From Homalodisca vitripennis (taxonomy: Eukaryota > Arthropoda > Insecta > Hemiptera > Cicadellidae): a stretch of DNA of 64,000 bases. Numbering within the stretch: the first letter of the stretch is position 1; each line of letters opens with the position of its first letter. Under the pieces are notes generated by a model. That model did not search any database, was not told the DNA's origin, and was given only the letters and a program-made list of their open reading frames with translations. The position numbers and the translations under genes are program-made. The stretch is from positions 55,145,001-55,209,000 of the forward strand of contig NC_060208.1 of NCBI RefSeq assembly GCF_021130785.1. The letters run 5' to 3'. Below are positions 62,217 through 64,000 of the stretch, piece after piece.

Positions 62217-64000
62217 TGGTCCCGCAAATCAGCTTTGAAAAGTCATACATTATCCTGGACCTGCTCCAGTGCCTGATAGGCGACGTCAATTAGAACTAGA
62301 ACATTCTCTTGGATCTGGTATGTCATGCCATACGAGGAATTAGACGGTGAGCTGAAAGAAGCTGAGGACAGAAGAAGAAAAGGCGTTAATCTTCAGTGCA
62401 GATTCTTAAATAAAACACGAGTATTGTGGCTGCCAGGTGGAAGGTATGTGACAGATATCAACAATGAAAACATTGCCTGCTTGCGGGATAAGCTAGACAA
62501 TCGTAGGATGTTCGGCTCGTTAGGGAAGGCTTGATCGTCACCAGTGATTTTATTTGTCGGCGCCAAGACGACCGAGTGAGTAATATGTGTGGACACGTGG
62601 ACTAATTATCACGCTTTTAATCAATCTGCGGGAAAAGATTTGTTTACTCAAGTGAAGGCTTCGCAAAAAATAAAGTTTCTTCTACCATTGAATTTAAATA
62701 TAGAGGTTGACCTTGTTCGTAAAACAAATTGCTCTATCACGTTATAATCGTTCAATATAAATCTTGCGTTTACTTTGCACAAAATCTAAGAAATATCAAT
62801 ACAAAGAAAACTATACAAATCGGACTAATACAACATAGAATGTACGTTTCCAGTGGACACAGTTATATTCTTAATTAGTCATGCTATAACTTTTTTCTAC
62901 AATAACTTATGTATATATTCTGGATGTCCTATGCGAGTAAACCTGATAAACAGTATTCTAGAATGTAAAATATATTGTTTTGCGTTACAATAAATAAATG
63001 ACGAACACAGTTTGATAATTAATTATGTGTTCCTTAATTACAAGCATTACTACTCTCAAATAAAATATGATTGGTTTTTCAAACAATGATTTGGAGATTA
63101 ACTGATCTACATTGGGTTTGTATAAAAACTAATACAGACATTAAAAATAAAATACTAAATAAAACTAAGGCTTACACGCCCAGTATTATAAATACTATAA
63201 ACAACAAAACATTAGAAGTAAAATAAATATGATAGAAGCTGAAATATAAAGATTATTTTTAAGAAAAATCTCTTAGTAATCTTTGTAGTCCACCTTAGGA
63301 CTGCCTCTTTGGCTCCAAACTTCATCAAACCTGGTTAATATATAGATCACACAATATTCAACTGAATGATTTCAAATTTTAAGAATACTCTTTTAAGTAG
63401 GAAATAATCTTTTACGAATGTCCTCTGTTCGATAACAATAGATCCTGACCAGCAGTTATGCACTGCCTTCATCCTTGGGCTTCGCCTCCTTTAGTCATAT
63501 TTGATTGAATTAAGGTTTTGATCGTGGGATCAACTTATAAAACCACTAAGTAAAATTTCATTAAAGCATTTATTTCAATATAAAGCCCAAGTACAAGGCA
63601 ATTGCTGCATATTTTTCTTATGATTGGATTATTTCCCTTGAGTCAAATCGGGTTAAGTAACAAAATAAAGTTCCTGATCTAAATAAGGGGTGAGTATTTA
63701 CAGATAAACTCGCTACACAACGACTGTTACATAATTTCAGCCCATTAATAAGTTAAATACTAAATCGCACCATGGTGGCCCTAATATAAAGTGGAATTAG
63801 AGCCAAGGATATTCTGATCTGTGTTAAATTAGTAAGCTGCTGATATCAGTTCTGCAGTGCTCATTATTATGCAAGATGTGATATTTTATTAGACCGTATC
63901 TGAATCCATCAGGTTAGCGTTACCATCCCAGCAGACTGTTAAATTAAATTTGTAAAGTGAAAATAATAGCATTCTGAGTGCCAGAGTATAAGAATCACTG
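62217..64000. other. Non-coding stretch to window end
   Basis: Open frames 62325-62534 (plus) and 62393-62596 (minus) overlap each other; neither shows a motif I recognise, though the local composition is less AT-rich and may be a worn transposon fragment. The remainder to 64000 is AT-rich with no feature seen. Confidence 0.4.

Overview
The window looks like a stretch of a large, transposon-rich arthropod genome. It is probably an insect (a hemipteran-like source is only my guess). Reasons: AT-rich sequence, one intron-bearing host exon of a solute carrier, decayed transposons of families common in insects (Tc1/mariner-IS630, hAT-like, jockey/CR1-like LINEs, tRNA-derived SINEs), many minisatellites, and no bacterial gene layout. 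Nothing here resembles an operon or a CRISPR array.

The dominant structure is a giant inverted repeat across the left half. Bases 1-1689 are nearly identical to the reverse complement of 31019-32687. Each arm carries a decayed hAT-like (ZBED5/GTF2IRD2/SCAND3-type) transposase facing outward and is joined on its inner side to the same ~129-bp satellite in mirror orientation: about 20 units at 1690-4237 and about 76 units at 21186-31018. The left arm runs off the window. The loop of about 17 kb (4.2-21.2 kb) holds the only confident host coding sequence, the N-terminal exon of an SLC16 monocarboxylate-transporter-like protein (7.4-8.5 kb, + strand). It also holds a composite two-module repeat (9.3-10.2 kb), a 5'-truncated LINE reverse transcriptase (11.7-13.1 kb, minus), a 78/83-bp minisatellite (14.0-16.0 kb), Helitron-like repeats, a tRNA-derived SINE, and a Tc1/mariner-like transposon whose 3' end is cut off by a C-rich tract exactly where the right satellite begins.

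The right half (33.4-64 kb) has no recognisable host gene. It contains SINE fragments, a 135-bp minisatellite that stays open on both strands, a 1.1-kb element with 32-bp terminal inverted repeats, a jockey-type gag pseudogene between short direct repeats, an internally deleted Tc1/mariner element with clear inverted ends, an IS630-like element embedded among fold-back and 128-bp repeats, and ~90-bp and ~174-bp tandem repeats. The rest is AT-rich sequence without supported genes.

The exon encodes only the first six membrane segments, and nothing in the next 55 kb supplies the other six. So either the intron is very long and contains the satellite, or the loop has been inverted or misassembled. 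The exon and the inverted repeat therefore need to be read together. All identifications come from reading translated motifs by eye; no database search was run.
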